Shown: in pieces, positions 61,237 through 63,479 of the stretch | Position numbering within the stretch: the stretch's first letter is position 1 | Layout: each line of letters begins with the position of its first letter | Source: Embleya sp040605455 | Lineage (GTDB): Bacteria > Actinomycetota > Actinomycetes > Streptomycetales > Streptomycetaceae | DNA length: 63,479 nucleotides | Assembly: GCF_040605455.1 (NCBI RefSeq) | Contig: NZ_JBEXCV010000036.1 | Coordinates: 1 to 63,479 of the forward strand | Direction: 5' to 3' | The notes under the pieces: generated by a model | The model's input: only the letters and a program-made list of their open reading frames with translations | The model's database searches: none | What the model was told of the DNA's origin: nothing | Translations under genes and position numbers: made by a program

Positions 61237-63036
61237 GTGCCGGACGGTACCAGCAAGCGCCACACCCCCGGCGATGGTTCGCCGGCCGAGCCCATCCCGC
61301 GAGTACAGGGTCCACGACGTCCCGGCCCGACCGGTCGCGAACGTCCCGATCCCGACTACGACCGACGGCCGGATCCCGACTACGACCGTCGGCCCGACCC
61401 GGAGTACGACCGCGATGGTGTCTCACCCGAAGGGCCGGTGGGCTACCCGGACCAGGCACCGGATCAGGCCGGACGCCGCTCCGGCCGCGCGCGTCGGGTA
61501 GCGAACTGGTTCGGCTTCGGTGCACCCGCCGAGGAGGACGAGCCGGACCCCTACGACCGCCGACCCGGCTTCGGCCGGCGCGATCCGTACGAGGCCGACG
61601 CCGGGGTGTACGACTACGGCCGCGACCAGGGCCCGGAGTACGACCCCGACTACGACGCGGCCCCGCCCCCGACGTCGGGACGCACCCGGCGGCGGACCGG
61701 CTCCTCGCACTGGGAAGACGTCATGCTCGGCTCGTCGCCGTCCCCGGGCACGCCGATGTCCGACAGCATCCCCGGCGACACGATGCCGCCCGACCGGCTG
61801 CACCGCGAGCCGCAGGGCGTGCTGCCCCCGTCGCGTGGCACCGCGCGTCCGGGACGCCGCGAGGACCCGGCCCCGAGGTGGCAGCCGGAGCCCGAGGACC
61901 ACATCGAACCCGCGGATCCGATGGATCCGGTCGACCCGCTCGACCCGGGACCGAGCCCGTCGTCCGAACGCCGCCCGGCCTACCCGCCGATCCCCAAGCA
62001 TCGGCCCGCCCCGGCTGCGGAGTCCGATCGGGCGACAACGGTCGACACGATGCCCGCCCTCGACGACGAGCCCGACGACCGACGCCGGTTCGACGCCGGC
62101 AGCACGCCGGATCCGGACGACGACGGCGAGCCCGGCACCTCGTTCGTACCGGCGCCCGCGGCTCCCCGCGTGCCCTACCGCCCCGAGCCGGCCGCGGAGA
62201 GCGCGGTCGACGAGGTACCGCGAAGGATGTTGCGCATGTTGCCTCCACCAGCGCTCGCCGACGGCGGCGGCATGGTCGTCGACGGTGGCCGACTGGGCCG
62301 GTTGAACGTCCGCGCCGCCGGCGTCCGCGGCGAACTGCACCAGCAGCAGGGCCTGCCGAGGCAGAACTGCTTCGCGGTCGGCCCGGACCCGAGCGCGCGG
62401 TGGACCATCGCGATCGTCTGCGACGGCGTCGACAACGCGCATGCGTCCGAACTCGCCGCACAGATCGCGGTCCGCAGCGCCTATCGCACGGTCGCCAGGA
62501 TGGTCGCGCGCGAGCGACACGAGAACTGGGACTGGGCCGGGGTGCAGACCGAGGTCGAGGAGGACCTGCGCACCCGGCTCGCCGGCACCGCCGACCGGGC
62601 ACACGAGATGGGCCGCTCGGAACCGGCCACGCGGCTGGCGATATTGGTCACCGCGGCGGATCCGCTGGAGGACGATCGGGTCGACATGGCCGTGCTCGGC
62701 GACAGCACCGTGCTCCGCCTGGCTCAGGGCGGTTGGCGCGCACCGCTGGGCATCCGGGACGCTTCCGCGGAGGCCGCCCCGGCGGCGATTCCCGGCCAGG
62801 CCGGTGACGATCAGCTGCGCATCTGCCGGACCACGTGGCGTCCGACCGACGTCCTGGTAATGATGACCGGCGGTTTCGCCGAGGCGCTCGGTCAGCCGAC
62901 GGCCGGACTCGCGCCGCGTCTCGCCGAGGACTGGCGTACGCCGCCGTCGCTCTTCGATTACCTGCGCGACGTGGACGAGGGCCTTCGCCTGCGTGACGAC
63001 GACGGTTGTGTGGTCGCCCTGTGGCCATTGGCGTGA
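61237..63036 (+). CDS. PP2C-family phosphatase-like protein with disordered N-terminus
   Basis: 599 aa from GTG 61237 behind AAGGAGGAAGCC. The first ~340 residues are low-complexity, rich in Asp/Pro/Arg, with near-repeats (RPDPDYDRRPDPDYDRRPDP). The C-terminal ~250 residues are PP2C-like: WTIAIVCDGVDNAHASELAA, MAVLGDSTVLRLAQGG, DVLVMMTGGFAEAL, and a final RDDDGCVVALWPL. The metal-binding Asp residues in the first and last motifs are kept, so it may be active. No kinase is next to it. Confidence 0.8.
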   Translation: MPDGTSKRHTPGDGSPAEPIPRVQGPRRPGPTGRERPDPDYDRRPDPDYDRRPDPEYDRDGVSPEGPVGYPDQAPDQAGRRSGRARRVANWFGFGAPAEEDEPDPYDRRPGFGRRDPYEADAGVYDYGRDQGPEYDPDYDAAPPPTSGRTRRRTGSSHWEDVMLGSSPSPGTPMSDSIPGDTMPPDRLHREPQGVLPPSRGTARPGRREDPAPRWQPEPEDHIEPADPMDPVDPLDPGPSPSSERRPAYPPIPKHRPAPAAESDRATTVDTMPALDDEPDDRRRFDAGSTPDPDDDGEPGTSFVPAPAAPRVPYRPEPAAESAVDEVPRRMLRMLPPPALADGGGMVVDGGRLGRLNVRAAGVRGELHQQQGLPRQNCFAVGPDPSARWTIAIVCDGVDNAHASELAAQIAVRSAYRTVARMVARERHENWDWAGVQTEVEEDLRTRLAGTADRAHEMGRSEPATRLAILVTAADPLEDDRVDMAVLGDSTVLRLAQGGWRAPLGIRDASAEAAPAAIPGQAGDDQLRICRTTWRPTDVLVMMTGGFAEALGQPTAGLAPRLAEDWRTPPSLFDYLRDVDEGLRLRDDDGCVVALWPLA

Positions 63037-63101
63037 CCGCTTGACGCACCGATCCGCGCGGTGCGCACCGCTGCGGTGAATACCGATCCACCGCATACCT
63101 C

Positions 63102-63128
63102 GGGCGGGACCCCGATTGGGGCCCGCCC
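63102..63128. terminator. hairpin between convergent genes
   Basis: GGGCGGG-A-CCCC-GATT-GGGG-C-CCGCCC, a strong stem with one bulged or mismatched base per arm, between the PP2C gene and the small membrane protein. Confidence 0.65.
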
Positions 63129-63137
63129 GTCGGTATG

Positions 63138-63320
63138 TCAGCTGACGGCAATGAGCACGGCCACCGCGACCACGATGATCGCGATCACGACTCCGGCGAT
63201 CAACAACACCGGCGGGGTGCTGCGCCGGGCCGGCTCGCCGGGGGCCGCAGGGCGGTCCTCGTTCACGAAAGCCCGGAACATCTGAGTGCTGGCTGCAGGA
63301 TCCATCTCGTTGTCAGGCAT
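63138..63320 (-). CDS. 60-aa tail-anchored-like membrane protein
   Basis: From ATG 63320: MPDNEMDPAASTQMFRAFVN, then a single C-terminal helix VLLIAGVVIAIIVVAVAVLI. A longer start is possible but would run into the rRNA terminator. It is a small conserved protein of unknown function. Confidence 0.65.
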   Translation of the reverse strand: MPDNEMDPAASTQMFRAFVNEDRPAAPGEPARRSTPPVLLIAGVVIAIIVVAVAVLIAVS

Positions 63321-63351
63321 GCGCACGACCATACCGCACTCGAAAAACGCA

Positions 63352-63382
63352 AAAGGCCCATCCCTATTCGGGATGGGCCTTT
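63352..63382 (-). terminator. rRNA operon terminator
   Basis: A 13-bp perfect stem (AAAGGCCCATCCC with its complement, loop TATTC). Read on the minus strand it is followed by T-rich TTTTGCGTTTTT. It is directly downstream of the 5S gene. Confidence 0.9.
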
Positions 63383-63392
63383 CACACGTAAA

Positions 63393-63479
63393 TTCCGGCG
63401 GCGTCCTACTCTCCCACACCCCTTCGAGTGCAGTACCATCGGCGCTGGAGAGCTTAGCTTCCGGGTTCGGAATGAGACC
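63393..63479 (-). rRNA. rrf: 5S ribosomal RNA, 3' part
   Basis: The minus strand gives GGTCTCATTCCGAACCCGGA...GGGAGAGTAGGACGCCGCCG, the 3' two thirds of an actinobacterial 5S rRNA. The 5' end lies beyond the window, so the rest of the rRNA operon is to the right. Confidence 0.95.

Noticed and set aside
1..63479. CRISPR array or complete insertion sequence
   Set aside because: No regularly spaced repeats were found, and no transposase with terminal inverted repeats.

Overview
The sequence is very GC-rich, with strong G/C bias at third codon positions. It ends in the 3' part of a 5S rRNA gene whose sequence is typical of Streptomyces. It also carries WXG100, PH-domain, SigB/F-type sigma and DUF3068 genes. 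All of this points to a Streptomycetaceae chromosome (Streptomyces or a close relative). From about 51 kb rightwards the content is conserved core: LytR_C protein, tRNA-Ser(CGA), tadA, upp, sigma factor, PP2C phosphatase and the rRNA operon end. Most of the rest looks accessory, with many broken genes.

1-17 kb: a mobilisation pair (MobC-like protein and MobA/VirD2-type relaxase), a DUF3223 gene, and then a compact minus-strand operon. The operon encodes a 45-aa peptide, a JmjC-like cupin, an aldo/keto reductase and an APH-fold phosphotransferase. It is divergent from an XRE regulator and looks like an unassigned RiPP-type pathway. Next come a 5-formyl-THF cyclo-ligase-like gene and a 1028-aa protein with a nuclease-like N-terminus and HEAT-like C-terminus, a candidate defence protein.

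17-23.5 kb: three copies of the 3' half of tRNA-Ser(GGA) with its terminator (17160, 21155, 23483) mark tandem integration at one tRNA gene. A short direct-repeat motif sits about 114 bp before each. Segment 1 holds a WXG100 / metallopeptidase toxin / immunity cassette and a RelE-like toxin. Segment 2 holds a Fic protein with a near-perfect 28-bp palindrome upstream, and an integrase remnant.

23.6-31.1 kb: one minus-strand operon that I consider the most interesting locus. Its order is Crp/Fnr regulator, class III-type nucleotidyl cyclase, STAND-like NTPase with HEAT-like repeats, SPFH/band-7-like protein, PycTM-like membrane effector, M48 membrane protease. The cyclase C-terminus (after correcting one frameshift) and the NTPase N-terminus share a nearly identical Gly-rich motif. 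This suggests a Pycsar-like cyclic-nucleotide defence system with a paired adaptor motif.

31-51.5 kb: metabolic and regulatory genes with clear operators (IclR with PhyH dioxygenase; MarR with flavin oxidoreductase). There is also a Ser/Thr kinase, an FAD-linked oxidase, a VWA/metallopeptidase plus double-P-loop AAA pair, and many decaying genes. These include a frameshifted response regulator, a truncated kinase, a PucR and acyl-CoA dehydrogenase fusion, a PEP-mutase remnant and a truncated HerA-like ATPase. 51.5-63.5 kb: core genes as above.

Method limits: all calls come from reading translations and motifs by eye. Family names are from recognition, not from database searches. Several frameshifts sit in homopolymers and could be sequencing errors.
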